DNA of 64,000 nt from NCBI GenBank assembly GCA_951813255.1, contig OX638353.1, positions 496,001-560,000 of the forward strand, in the 5' to 3' direction. Every line of letters starts with the position of its first letter. The stretch's first letter is position 1. The notes beneath the pieces were generated by a model. That model ran no database searches, was not told the DNA's origin, and worked only from the letters and a program-made list of their open reading frames with translations. Both the position numbers and the translations under genes were made by a program. The DNA is from an uncultured Dehalococcoidia bacterium. Its GTDB lineage: Bacteria > Chloroflexota > Dehalococcoidia > Lucifugimonadales > JAAXIE01. Below are positions 34,116 through 42,602 of the stretch, one piece after another.

Positions 34116-34541
34116 ATGACGATGAACAAGATCATCGTGATTGGCAACTTGGGTTCGGACCCTGAGATGCGGTACACGCCCAACGGCCAAGCTGTCACGA
34201 ACTTCAACGTGGCCACCAACTACCGGTATAACACGGCGGACGGAGAGCAGCGGGACGAAACCGAGTGGTTTAGAGTCTCGGTGTTTGGGAGACAGGCCGA
34301 ATCCTGCAACCAGTATTTGGCCAAGGGACGCAAGGTCTATGTGGACGGCCGCCTAAAGAGCCGGACTTACCAAGACAGAAATGGCGAGACGCGAGTGTCG
34401 CTGGAGATTACGGCGCAGGACGTTCGGTTCCTGAGCACCCCCGGAGGTGGGGGAGAAGGCGCTGGCCCTAGTCCGGGCGGGGGCGCGTATGAACCGCCGC
34501 CATCCGGAGGCGACTTTGGGGCGGATGACCTGCCCTTCTAG
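34116..34541 (+). CDS. ssb: Single-stranded DNA-binding protein
   Basis: A 141-residue SSB. The OB fold covers residues 1-105 (NKIIVIGNLGSDPEMRYTPNGQAVTNF, the WF pair in ETEWFRVSVFGRQAE, LAKGRKVYVDGRL, and the last strand VSLEITAQDV). A Gly/Pro linker follows, ending in the acidic tip DDLPF that recruits partner proteins. The start is ATG 34116 with AAGGGGG eight bases upstream; a second ATG lies six bases on. An in-frame extension back to 33984 lies inside rpsF and is not used. It is encoded between rpsF and rpsR, as in many bacteria. Confidence 0.95.
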   Translation: MTMNKIIVIGNLGSDPEMRYTPNGQAVTNFNVATNYRYNTADGEQRDETEWFRVSVFGRQAESCNQYLAKGRKVYVDGRLKSRTYQDRNGETRVSLEITAQDVRFLSTPGGGGEGAGPSPGGGAYEPPPSGGDFGADDLPF

Positions 34542-34596
34542 GGCTGATAACAACGAGCGACGGCTCTTCAAGGTTGAAAGAGAGGTACCCTAGCTG

Positions 34597-34890
34597 ATGG
34601 CTATGCGAAGGGGAGGCAGCAGGCCTCCTGGTAGAGGGAGAGGCAGGCGCTTCCCACCGCGCCGCCGAGTGTGCGGGTTCTGCGTGGACAAGGTGAAGAT
34701 TATCGACTACAAGGACATCGGGCGCCTGCGCCGGTTCATCAGCGAGAGGTGCAAGATAGACCCGCGACGTAAGACGGGGGTCTGCGCAGGCCACCAGCGC
34801 GACTTGGCTGTAGCTATCAAGCGGGCGAGGCACCTTGCCCTGCTGCCAATGGCTCCCACGCACACCAGGGTTACCACGGGAATCTCGTGA
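34597..34890 (+). CDS. rpsR: Ribosomal protein S18 (zinc-binding type)
   Basis: A 97-residue S18, partner of S6 in the 30S platform. The N-terminus is Arg/Gly-rich, then [46 protein letters not shown] and [12 protein letters not shown]. The CxxC plus later Cys and His indicate the zinc-binding (C+) form. The ATG at 34597 and one six bases later are both possible. It follows ssb by 55 bases with AAAGAGAGGTACC upstream and ends the operon. Confidence 0.95.
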   Translation: MAMRRGGSRPPGRGRGRRFPPRRRVCGFCVDKVKIIDYKDIGRLRRFISERCKIDPRRKTGVCAGHQRDLAVAIKRARHLALLPMAPTHTRVTTGIS

Positions 34891-34983
34891 TTCCTTCGGC
34901 TTCGCGACGATAGAGTTGGCCCTCCCCCCTGGTTGTAAACGTCTGACCCTTGAATCTAGGTCGCCTAGAATGAGGGCGTTCTG

Positions 34984-36435
34984 ATGCGTCCGCCTGAAGG
35001 ACGGAGTCAAGCGGGTGTCGGTCGTGGCGGTGGCCGTAGACAGAGCCCCACGGCTCGGTCTGCAGACCGCCGTATCGAACGATCCCGCTCCGCGAGGGAG
35101 GTGCGCCGCCAGCGCCTGGCATGGGCGCTGATTGGGGTCATCCTTGTCGTAGTGATAGGCATCCTTTCCTACGCCTACTACGCCAACTTCATAGAGCCGC
35201 CACGGGCTCAAGCGGCCAAGGTCAGGGATACCGTCTACACTCAAGGCGATCTCGTGAAACGGCTGCGGCTGATCCGTTCCACAACCGGCTCGGTCGACTT
35301 GGGCCGTGCTCCTTGGGAAGTGCTGTTCGGCATGGTGGAGGCGGAACTCATTCGCCAAGGGTCCGAGTTTGAGGGTGTGGTAGTTACCGATGAAGATGTG
35401 GATACCTTCCTACAGGAGAGTCCGCAGTTTAAGCCACAGGTGCCGGAGGGACAGGAATTCGAGCCGGGACAGCTTGAGACGGAATTTCGCGAAAGGTACC
35501 AGTCCTTCCTTACGGAGGCCCAGATAAAGGACGAAGAGTATCGTGTGCTGGTGTCCGACGACATCTACCGCATACGATTGCGTGAGGCCTTGGGGGAAAG
35601 AATCCCCAAACACTCGGACCACGTGAACATCAGCTGGATACAGGTGCCCCACGATGCGCCCGATCCTGAGAACCCGCCGCCCAACCCGTGGGACCTCCTG
35701 GATAGGCTGTACACTGACGACTTCAACGCCGTGGCGCAGGAGGTCGGTGGAGGCAGTGGTCCCAAGGGGTGGGTGCCAAGGGGCGCCTATCCCGATATCG
35801 ACAGGGCGCTGTTCGGGGCTGATCCGCCGGAACCGCTGCGGGAAGGCAGATACAGCGTAGTTGAAGGGGAAGACGCCAGCTACGTGGTCAAGTCTCTATC
35901 GGCCGTTGAGGTCCGGGATGTGGACGAACAATGGGCGGATGTGATGGGCGAAGGAAGTCCCGAACAGACACAGCACATGCAAATCAGCCTCATCGAGTTG
36001 CCCGAAAACTCAGCGGATGCTGAAAGGATAGTGGAGAGGTTGGAGTCGGAGGAGTTCGCCGACGTTGCCCTCGATGCAGGAGGGGACAGTGGCGATAAGG
36101 GATGGGTTCCCTTGGGCGCCTTTCCTGAGTTGGACGATGTGATATTCGGTCCCCAGCCGTTGAAAGTGGGCGAAACGAGCGACCCCATCACGGGCGAGAC
36201 CGCCACCTTTATCGTGAAGGTCCTGGAAGGTCCCGAGGTGATGGAGATTGAGCCTCAGTGGCTCAATGGTCTCAAGGACCAAACCCTGCAGCGTTGGATA
36301 AACGAGCAGTGGGCCTTGGGCCGCCAAGAGGGTTGGGTGGAGGTCCACACGAACAGCGAACAGTACCGCTGGGTAGTTGAACAATACAACAAGAGTGTAC
36401 TGGAAGAGCGACAAGAGCAGGCCGAGGAGAACTAG
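34984..36435 (+). CDS. Membrane-anchored peptidyl-prolyl isomerase (SurA/PpiC-like, two parvulin domains)
   Basis: A 483-residue foldase. A basic cytosolic N-terminus of about 45 residues (Arg/Gly-rich) precedes one TM helix (about residues 46-66, WALIGVILVVVIGILSYAYY). A SurA-type helical chaperone domain follows (70-215, FGMVEAELIRQG), then two parvulin-like domains in tandem at about 219-315 and 321-425. Each repeats the pattern GGGSGPKGWVPRGAYPDIDRALFG or GGDSGDKGWVPLGAFPELDDVIFG. The C-terminus returns to helix. It likely assists folding of exported proteins on the outer side of the membrane. The ATG at 34984 has no strong ribosome-binding site. Confidence 0.88.
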   Translation: MRPPEGRSQAGVGRGGGRRQSPTARSADRRIERSRSAREVRRQRLAWALIGVILVVVIGILSYAYYANFIEPPRAQAAKVRDTVYTQGDLVKRLRLIRSTTGSVDLGRAPWEVLFGMVEAELIRQGSEFEGVVVTDEDVDTFLQESPQFKPQVPEGQEFEPGQLETEFRERYQSFLTEAQIKDEEYRVLVSDDIYRIRLREALGERIPKHSDHVNISWIQVPHDAPDPENPPPNPWDLLDRLYTDDFNAVAQEVGGGSGPKGWVPRGAYPDIDRALFGADPPEPLREGRYSVVEGEDASYVVKSLSAVEVRDVDEQWADVMGEGSPEQTQHMQISLIELPENSADAERIVERLESEEFADVALDAGGDSGDKGWVPLGAFPELDDVIFGPQPLKVGETSDPITGETATFIVKVLEGPEVMEIEPQWLNGLKDQTLQRWINEQWALGRQEGWVEVHTNSEQYRWVVEQYNKSVLEERQEQAEEN

Positions 36436-36482
36436 GTCTGAGATCTGGGCCCGGATAGCCTGGGCCAAGGAGAGCCACGTCG

Positions 36483-37787
36483 GTGACGGACCGGTTGCAG
36501 AGGATAGGCGTAGGGCTGTTGGGTATGGGCGTGGTCGGCGGAGGCGTTGCTGACGTCCTGGTCAATGATGCCCAAGCCATGACGCGGAAAGTGGGCTGCG
36601 CGGTTGAGTTGCGCCGTGTGCTTGTGCGGGATACATCGCGTCCCCGGTCGCCGGACCTCCCTGCGCCGATGCTGACCACAGAAGCGCAAGAGGTCTTGAA
36701 CGACGAGGATGTTTCCATCGTCATTGAACTCCTCGGTGGAGAGGAGCCAGCCCGCAGTTACATCTGCCAAGCGCTGCAGTCCGGCCGGCACGTTGTCACT
36801 GCCAACAAAGAGGTGATGGCCAAGTATGGCCCTGAGTTGATGGCCGAGGCTAGGCGCAGTTCTGCCTCGCTGAGGTTCGAGGCCAGCGTCGCAGGGGGCA
36901 TACCGATAATCGCGCCTCTGACCCGCGACCTGTTGGCCAACGAGATCACCTCCATACACGCCATCATCAATGGCACTACGAACTACATACTCACCCGCAT
37001 GGCACAAGACAGAGCGGACTTCTCCGAAGTCTTGAGAGAAGCCCAAGCCAGGGGCTATGCCGAGGCGGACCCGAGCAGCGATGTAGAGGGCACTGATGCT
37101 GCCTATAAGCTGGCCATCCTGGCCTCCCTTGCCTTCCACACCCCTGTAGATATACGGAAAGTCTACCGCGAGGGAATCACCCGTTTGCAGGCCCAAGACT
37201 TCCTCTACGCGCAGGAGTTGGGATATGCCATCAAGCTGCTGGCGGTGGCCGCGCGTGACGGCGATTCAGTGCAGGCCCGGGTGCATCCCTGTTTCGTGCG
37301 CCAGGACAACATATTGGCCAACGTGGATGGGGCATTTAACGCCGTGGAAGTGCAGGGCAACCTCATCGACCGCGTGGTGTTTCACGGACCGGGTGCAGGG
37401 CGGGAACCCACTACCAGTGCCGTTATCGCAGACCTGATTGAGGTGGCACGCAGCGTGTGTTCGGGCGTTGCCGTCAGCGAGCCGCTTGGTGTGGACCGGA
37501 CGTTGACGGTAGCTGACGTGTCGTCACTGATTGATAGGTACTATCTGCGCTTGGTTATCGCAGACCGGCCAGGAGTCCTAGCCCAGATTGCACAGGTGCT
37601 GGGCGAGATGGACATAAGCATTGCCTCTGTGATACAGAAAGACGCAGACCCGAACACTGGCACTGCTGAAATCGTGATAACCACCCACCCGGCGAGGGAG
37701 TCGGCGGTGCAGGAGTCCCTCACCATGCTTGAGGGTCTGGAAGTGGTGAGCAGGGTGGGCAATATGATCAGAATCGAGGAGTGGTAG
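36483..37787 (+). CDS. hom: Homoserine dehydrogenase
   Basis: A 434-residue NAD(P)-dependent enzyme that reduces aspartate semialdehyde to homoserine for threonine and methionine synthesis. The Rossmann start is IGVGLLGMGVVGGGVADVL, then VTANKEVMA (catalytic Lys region), the ASVAGGIPIIAPL segment, IINGTTNYILTRM, EADPSSDVEGTDAAYKLAILA, and a C-terminal ACT domain (about 350-434, ADRPGVLAQIAQVLGEMDISIASV) for feedback by threonine. The start is a GTG at 36483 with AAGGAGAG 10-16 bases upstream. The threonine synthase gene begins 14 bases after its stop, so the two form an operon. Confidence 0.95.
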   Translation: MTDRLQRIGVGLLGMGVVGGGVADVLVNDAQAMTRKVGCAVELRRVLVRDTSRPRSPDLPAPMLTTEAQEVLNDEDVSIVIELLGGEEPARSYICQALQSGRHVVTANKEVMAKYGPELMAEARRSSASLRFEASVAGGIPIIAPLTRDLLANEITSIHAIINGTTNYILTRMAQDRADFSEVLREAQARGYAEADPSSDVEGTDAAYKLAILASLAFHTPVDIRKVYREGITRLQAQDFLYAQELGYAIKLLAVAARDGDSVQARVHPCFVRQDNILANVDGAFNAVEVQGNLIDRVVFHGPGAGREPTTSAVIADLIEVARSVCSGVAVSEPLGVDRTLTVADVSSLIDRYYLRLVIADRPGVLAQIAQVLGEMDISIASVIQKDADPNTGTAEIVITTHPARESAVQESLTMLEGLEVVSRVGNMIRIEEW

Positions 37788-37801
37788 TCCGGGAACCCAA
37801 C

Positions 37802-38863
37802 ATGAGCGAAGGCGTGATGCACCAGTATGGGGCGTACTTGCCCCTGAACGAATCAACTCCCAGGATCACTATGGGTGAGGGTGGCACGCCTCTGGTCAGG
37901 TCTGCCCGGTTGGGCAAGTCGCTGGGGTGCGACCAACTCTATTTCAAACTTGAGGGGTGCAACCCCACAGGCTCATTCAAAGACCGTGGCATGGTGGTTG
38001 CGGTCGCCAAGGCCTTGGAAGAGGGCGCCAAGGCCATCATCTGCGCCTCCACTGGCAATACAAGCGCCTCGGCAGCCGCCTATGGCGCACGTTACCACCT
38101 GTCGACGGTGGTGCTTATTCCTCGGGGCGAGGTGGCGTCGGGCAAGCTGGCGCAAGCCGTGGCCTACGGGGCCAAGGTGATGGTGGTGGATGCCGGATTC
38201 GATGATGCCTTGGCATTGGTTCGCAGGTTTATCGAGAGCTCCCCAGTAGTATTGGTGAACTCGGTGAACCCCTACCGTCTGGAAGGGCAGAAAACGGCCG
38301 CTTTCGAGATTGTGGACGAACTAGGGGACGCGCCTGACTTCCTGTTTATCCCGGTTGGCAATGCCGGTAACATCACTGCTTACTGGAAGGGTTTTATCCA
38401 GTACCATGATGTCGGGAAGGCCAAGGGCACCCCACGAATGATGGGTTTTCAAGCCGCTGGGGCTGCACCTATTGTCAAGGGCGCTCCAGTGGAACACCCG
38501 ACCACGGTCGCCTCTGCCATACGCATTGGGAACCCTGCCAGTTGGACGACGGCGGAGACGGCAAGGGACCAGTCGGGTGGGGTCATCGATTCGGTGACCG
38601 ACGATGAGATCATGGAGGCCTACCAGTTGCTGGCCACCCAAGAGGGAGTATTCTGCGAGCCAGCTTCGGCGGCATCCTACGCCGGTCTGCTCAAGATGCA
38701 CCGCCAAGGCTTGGACCTAGCAGGGCAGACCGTGGTCTGCGTTATAACCGGCAACGGATTGAAGGACCGAGAGGTCGTCACCGAATATTTCAAAACACAA
38801 CCTATCGGGATCGCAGCTGATTTGAAGGAACTGGAGAACGCGGTTACGGCCTTAACGTCGTGA
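37802..38863 (+). CDS. thrC: Threonine synthase
   Basis: A 353-residue PLP enzyme (fold type II) that converts phosphohomoserine to threonine. The PLP lysine is in GCNPTGSFKDRGM (Lys60), with ICASTGNTSASAAAYGARY near 87 and IPVGNAGNITAYWKGF (PLP phosphate loop) near 185. The start is uncertain: ATG 37802 (MSEGVMHQYG) is chosen, but a GTG at 37781 directly after hom would add seven residues; neither has a well-spaced ribosome-binding site. Homoserine kinase is not in the window. Its stop codon lies in the first of three short direct repeats (38853-38896). Confidence 0.93.
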   Translation: MSEGVMHQYGAYLPLNESTPRITMGEGGTPLVRSARLGKSLGCDQLYFKLEGCNPTGSFKDRGMVVAVAKALEEGAKAIICASTGNTSASAAAYGARYHLSTVVLIPRGEVASGKLAQAVAYGAKVMVVDAGFDDALALVRRFIESSPVVLVNSVNPYRLEGQKTAAFEIVDELGDAPDFLFIPVGNAGNITAYWKGFIQYHDVGKAKGTPRMMGFQAAGAAPIVKGAPVEHPTTVASAIRIGNPASWTTAETARDQSGGVIDSVTDDEIMEAYQLLATQEGVFCEPASAASYAGLLKMHRQGLDLAGQTVVCVITGNGLKDREVVTEYFKTQPIGIAADLKELENAVTALTS

Positions 38864-38896
38864 GGGGCTAACGTTGTGATGGCACTAACGTCGTGA
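38853..38896 (+). repeat. Triplicated TAACGTCGTGA at the end of thrC
   Basis: TAACGTCGTGA occurs at 38853-38863 and 38886-38896, and once with one change (TAACGTTGTGA) at 38869-38879, with periods of 16 and 17 bases. The first copy contains the thrC stop codon. Confidence 0.8.
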
Positions 38897-39048
38897 TGAA
38901 CCAGGCGCCAGTTGATCAGGCTGAGGACCATTCATCGAGCAATGTCTCCACGCGGCTCCCAGCCTGGTGCAGGTGGCGGCTTGGTTCGGGAGGACCGACA
39001 CCGTCTAGCCCATGGTTTCCTCGTCGGACTGAAGAAAAGAGAGTGCGC

Positions 39049-39648
39049 ATGAGTCAACATAAGGATGTGGAACAGGCAGTGCGCACTATCCTGACCGCCA
39101 TCGGTGAGGACCCCGACCGGGAAGGATTGCGTGCCACGCCACAGAGAGTGGCACGCATGATGGACGAGCTCTTTTCCGGGGTCGGCTTGGATGCGGCCGG
39201 TGCCATCGACACCATCTTCGAGTTGCCCAATGGCGGAGAACCCGAAAGCGATTCGGAGGAAGGCTGCGACGGAGAAATGGTGGTGTTCAGGGATCTTTCT
39301 TTCTTCTCCACGTGTGAACACCACCTGCTGCCCTTTTTCGGACGAGCCCATGTGGGATACATACCCAATGGCAGGATCGCCGGGGCCAGTAAGCTGGCTA
39401 GGGCGCTGGAAGTGGTGGCGCGACGGCCCCAAGTACAGGAACGCATGACGCGCGAGTTAGCCGATGCCGTGTATCGCTCGCTTCAACCCGACGGGGTGGC
39501 GGTGGTGTTGGAGGCTGAGCACTTGTGCATGTCCATGCGCGGCGTAAGAAAGCAGGGCAGCATGATTGTCACCACAGCCGTCCGGGGCCCCTTTGTTGGA
39601 GGCGTCATCGATAGCCACGGCTTTCTAGCCCAACTGCAGAGGAGGTAG
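39049..39648 (+). CDS. folE: GTP cyclohydrolase I
   Basis: A 199-residue enzyme that converts GTP to dihydroneopterin triphosphate, the first step of folate/pterin synthesis. It has DPDREGLRATPQRVARM, the zinc ligands in FFSTCEHHLLPFFG (Cys89, His92) and EAEHLCMSMRG (Cys160), GYIPNGRIAGASKLAR, and the C-terminal RGPF. A 10-residue acidic insertion (GGEPESDSEEGCDGE) lies before the zinc site. The start is set at ATG 39049 (MSQHKDVEQ), where homology begins; the frame stays open upstream to 38893 with Ser/Pro-rich sequence of no family value. The acyltransferase gene begins eight bases after its stop. Confidence 0.95.
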   Translation: MSQHKDVEQAVRTILTAIGEDPDREGLRATPQRVARMMDELFSGVGLDAAGAIDTIFELPNGGEPESDSEEGCDGEMVVFRDLSFFSTCEHHLLPFFGRAHVGYIPNGRIAGASKLARALEVVARRPQVQERMTRELADAVYRSLQPDGVAVVLEAEHLCMSMRGVRKQGSMIVTTAVRGPFVGGVIDSHGFLAQLQRR

Positions 39649-39656
39649 CGTAGAAC

Positions 39657-40637
39657 GTGACCTCGTTTCACCGCGCCCCATCCATCAATGAAATAGAGCA
39701 GGAGTGGCAGGCCCTCCTGCCACAAGGCAGCTTGGATACTGTATTCGTGATGCCTCAGTGGCAAAAGGTGTGGTGGAGCGAGTTCGGGGATGGCGCAGAG
39801 GCTATGCTACTGTCACTGCCTGGCAGCCACGGGCTGGATGCCCTTGCTCCGCTGATACGGCGAGATGGCAAGATAACCCTGATGGGCGATGAGGACCTGT
39901 ACGACTACAACGACCTTCTTGTGACCTCGGGGATAGAGGACAGCTTCTACCCGATGCTACTTGACCATCTGCAGCAGGAGCAGTGGGACTCCTTTGAGCT
40001 GTTCCCCCTGCAAGCTAACTCTCCTACGCTACAATGCCTACCCGACCTCGCGAGCTCCCGCGGCCTTGTAGTGGAGATACGCGAAGAGGATGTCTGCCCC
40101 GGAGTGGAGCTCCCGGCCGACTGGGACGAGTTCCTAGGCCGACTTTCCAAGAAGGACCGGCACGAGTTGCGTCGTAAGCTGCGCCGCTTGGAAGGGGCCG
40201 GAGATTATCGCTGGTACTGCTGTGAGAGTGCTGAAGAGGTGGAGCAGAACCTCGACCACTTCCTGGAGTTGGTCCGTCTCAGCCGTGAGGACAAGGACCG
40301 GTTCATGACGCCCAAACGCGAGTCGTTCTTCCGCAGCGCCATCGGTGCGATGGCGCAGATGGGCACTGTTCGGCTGTTCTTCATGGAACTGGAAGGGCGC
40401 CATGTGGCCTCGGCCCTCTGCTTCGATTATGCCGGGTCGCGTATGCTCTATAATAGTGGCTTCAACCCTGAGTACAGCTACTATAGCGTCGGCCTTCTTC
40501 TCAAGGCACTATGCATCAGGGATGCCGTCGAGGCGGGGCTGCCTTTCTTTGACTTCCTGCGGGGAGACGAACCCTATAAGTACGATCTGGGTGGCAAGGA
40601 CTATCCGCTGTATCGCATGGTGGTGAAGAGAAGTTGA
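39657..40637 (+). CDS. GNAT-fold acyltransferase, BioF2/FemAB-like
   Basis: A 326-residue protein of the Acetyltransf_6 (BioF2-like) group, which has a double GNAT fold related to FemAB aminoacyl-transferases and polysaccharide acyltransferases. Recognisable parts are the N-terminal VFVMPQWQKVWWSEFG, LSKKDRHELRRKLRRLE before the second GNAT unit, VRLFFMELEGRHVASALCFDYAGSRMLYNSGFNPEYSYYSVGLLL, and the FDFLRGDEPYKYDLG ending, all typical. The acyl donor and acceptor are unknown. The start is a GTG at 39657 behind GGAGGTAGCG. Its stop overlaps the next gene's TTG start by four bases (TTGA), so it is coupled to the MshA-like glycosyltransferase. Confidence 0.82.
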   Translation: MTSFHRAPSINEIEQEWQALLPQGSLDTVFVMPQWQKVWWSEFGDGAEAMLLSLPGSHGLDALAPLIRRDGKITLMGDEDLYDYNDLLVTSGIEDSFYPMLLDHLQQEQWDSFELFPLQANSPTLQCLPDLASSRGLVVEIREEDVCPGVELPADWDEFLGRLSKKDRHELRRKLRRLEGAGDYRWYCCESAEEVEQNLDHFLELVRLSREDKDRFMTPKRESFFRSAIGAMAQMGTVRLFFMELEGRHVASALCFDYAGSRMLYNSGFNPEYSYYSVGLLLKALCIRDAVEAGLPFFDFLRGDEPYKYDLGGKDYPLYRMVVKRS

Positions 40638-41851
40638 GCGTGCAGAGAGTGGCCTTGGTCTGCTTCCACACCTGCCCCAACACACTCGTTGGTAAGGGCA
40701 AGGCCGGAGGCATGAATATATATGTCCGTCAGTTGGCCCACCACCTCGGGGCAATGGGCATTCAGGTGGATATCTTCACTAGGTGCCATGCCGGCCAGGA
40801 AGCGGACACCGTTGAGGCGGACGACAACGTCCGCATCGTTCACCTGTACGGCGGCCCTGACAGCGCGCCTATGGACGACTTGGTATCCTACCTGCCCCAG
40901 TTTGCCGATGCGATGTTGGCCTATAAGGAGTCGGAGGGAATCGAGTATCAGGTTGTCCATTCCCACTATTGGCTTTCGGGTTGGGTTGGGCGCAAGGTCT
41001 CTAGCCAGTGGGACGTTGCCCATGCGGTGACTTTCCACACGTTGGCTGAGATAAAGAAGCAGGCCCGCTCCGGCGAGCGGGAGCACCGTATGCGTGCCAA
41101 GGTCGAGGGCGATCTGATGGCATCAGCACAGTTGATAATGGCCCTTAGCGGCCAGGAAAAGCAGTCCATGGCCCGCCTCTACGATGCTCCGGAGGACCGC
41201 ATCAGCATCGTTCCCTGTGGCGTTGACCTGTCCCTCTTCCGGCCTCTGGACATGGGCGAAGCGAGGCGAAAGCTGGGGCTGAACGGCGAAAGGCTGATAC
41301 TCTATGTCGGCAGGATTGAGCCTCTGAAAGGCTTGGATCTGCTTTGCCGCGCCGCCGCCATGCTGGAACCGGACGAGCCCTTTAAGGTGCTCATCGTTGG
41401 TGGTGACCCGGACTCGGAAGAAGAAGTGAGCGAGGTACGCAACCTCGGTCAGGGTTTGGGCATAGCCGATTCTCTCCAGTTCATGGGACGCATAGATCAG
41501 GATGCCCTTCCGTTCTACTACAGCGCCGCCGATGTGTGTGTTGTCCCCTCATACTACGAGAGCTTCAGCTTGGTGGCCTTGGAAGCCATGGCCTGTGGCA
41601 CTCCCGTAGTGGGGTTCCGTGTTGGCGGCCTGCCAACTGTGGTGCAGCACGGCCAGACCGGCTACCTGCACTCCTGGCGTTGTCCCGAGCCCTTCGCGGA
41701 TAGCCTCGAAGTCCTGCTGGGCAGCACCGGCTTGAAGAAAAGTATGGGCGACGCTGGCAGGAAACGGGCCGAGAGCATGGGCTGGGACCGGGTAGCAGCT
41801 GATGTTTTGGGGCTGTACGAGACCACCATGGCGACTTGCGGCGCACTCTGA
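40634..41851 (+). CDS. Family 4 glycosyltransferase, MshA-like
   Basis: A 405-residue GT-B retaining glycosyltransferase. The N-terminal domain has GKAGGMNIYVRQLAHHLGAM, VDIFTRC and VVHSHYWLSGWVGRK, all closely like MshA (D-inositol-3-phosphate N-acetylglucosaminyltransferase of mycothiol synthesis) and sucrose-synthase-type enzymes. The C-terminal domain has LYVGRIEPLKGLD and the donor site PSYYESFSLVALEAMACGTPVV (EX7E motif). The donor is probably a UDP-sugar; the acceptor is not proven. The start is a TTG at 40634 coupled to the upstream acyltransferase. Genes for a PIG-L deacetylase and a broken tandem-GNAT protein follow within 3 kb, which matches the other mycothiol-type steps. Confidence 0.87.
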   Translation: MSVQRVALVCFHTCPNTLVGKGKAGGMNIYVRQLAHHLGAMGIQVDIFTRCHAGQEADTVEADDNVRIVHLYGGPDSAPMDDLVSYLPQFADAMLAYKESEGIEYQVVHSHYWLSGWVGRKVSSQWDVAHAVTFHTLAEIKKQARSGEREHRMRAKVEGDLMASAQLIMALSGQEKQSMARLYDAPEDRISIVPCGVDLSLFRPLDMGEARRKLGLNGERLILYVGRIEPLKGLDLLCRAAAMLEPDEPFKVLIVGGDPDSEEEVSEVRNLGQGLGIADSLQFMGRIDQDALPFYYSAADVCVVPSYYESFSLVALEAMACGTPVVGFRVGGLPTVVQHGQTGYLHSWRCPEPFADSLEVLLGSTGLKKSMGDAGRKRAESMGWDRVAADVLGLYETTMATCGAL

Positions 41852-41861
41852 GGCCTCTCCA

Positions 41862-42602
41862 ATGAGAACTCTGCTACGAACCCTTGGCGCCCTTGGTGCG
41901 CATATCCGGCGCACCATCTCCGCTGGCTTGATAGTCACGTTGCCTCTTGCCATCACGGCCGTCATCATCAACCTGGTGGTGGACTGGTTCGACCCGCTGC
42001 TGCAACCCGCCTTCGAATACTTCCTGGGACCTAATAACTACCGCGAAGGCATGGGAATAGGCGCCCTTGTCGTGCTGATATACTTGGCTGGCCTCCTGAC
42101 CACTCACGTTCTCGGAAGGCGCTTCATTGACTACGGCCATCGCATTGTTGGAGCGGTGCCGGTGGTGCGCAGCATCTATAACACGCTCCTCCTCGCCACC
42201 GAGATGCTCTCTGTTGACAAGTCGAAAGAGAAGTACAGTGGGGTGGTGCTGGTGGATTTTCCCATGGCGGGAAGCAAGGCCATCGGCTTGGTCACCTCGC
42301 GGGTCACCGACAGTGAGGGCAAGCCATCTCTGGCGGTATTCGTGCCAACCACGCCTGTTCCCACTTCGGGCTTCCTGTTGATCATCCCCGAAGAGAACGC
42401 CATACCAGCGGATGTCAGCGTGGACGAGGCGATGAAGCTTATCGTGTCGGGAGGCATACTGACGCCAGAAGCAGTCTTACATCCCCGCCCTGAACGCGCC
42501 CTTGAAAATGGTCTGGCCGACAAGTCCACAATGCCCGGTGGCACCCAGAACGGCAGTGCGCAGGCGGAGGACTCTCTTCAGGGCACTGCTTCGAACCAGT
42601 GA
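41862..42602 (+). CDS. DUF502 family membrane protein
   Basis: A 246-residue membrane protein of DUF502. Two TM helices are at about 16-38 (TISAGLIVTLPLAITAVIINLVV) and 60-82 (GALVVLIYLAGLLTTHVLG), followed by the family's IPVVRSIYN-like segment (VGAVPVVRSIYNTLLLATEML) and a soluble beta-rich C-terminus (VLVDFPMAGSKAIGLVTS, VFVPTTPVPTSGFLLIIPEE). Function is unknown; plant LCV-like homologues exist. The start ATG 41862 is 10 bases after the glycosyltransferase stop, so it is probably co-transcribed. The end overlaps the convergent GNAT pseudogene by 25 bases. Confidence 0.9.
   Translation: MRTLLRTLGALGAHIRRTISAGLIVTLPLAITAVIINLVVDWFDPLLQPAFEYFLGPNNYREGMGIGALVVLIYLAGLLTTHVLGRRFIDYGHRIVGAVPVVRSIYNTLLLATEMLSVDKSKEKYSGVVLVDFPMAGSKAIGLVTSRVTDSEGKPSLAVFVPTTPVPTSGFLLIIPEENAIPADVSVDEAMKLIVSGGILTPEAVLHPRPERALENGLADKSTMPGGTQNGSAQAEDSLQGTASNQ

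Noticed and set aside
33224..34219. 331-codon minus-strand open frame opposite rpsF
   Set aside because: Shadow of the repetitive acidic tail; glycine/serine/arginine repeats result from reverse reading.
37781..37801. GTG 37781 as the thrC start
   Set aside because: The GAGGA before it abuts the codon without spacing; ATG 37802 fits the usual N-terminus better, though this remains uncertain.
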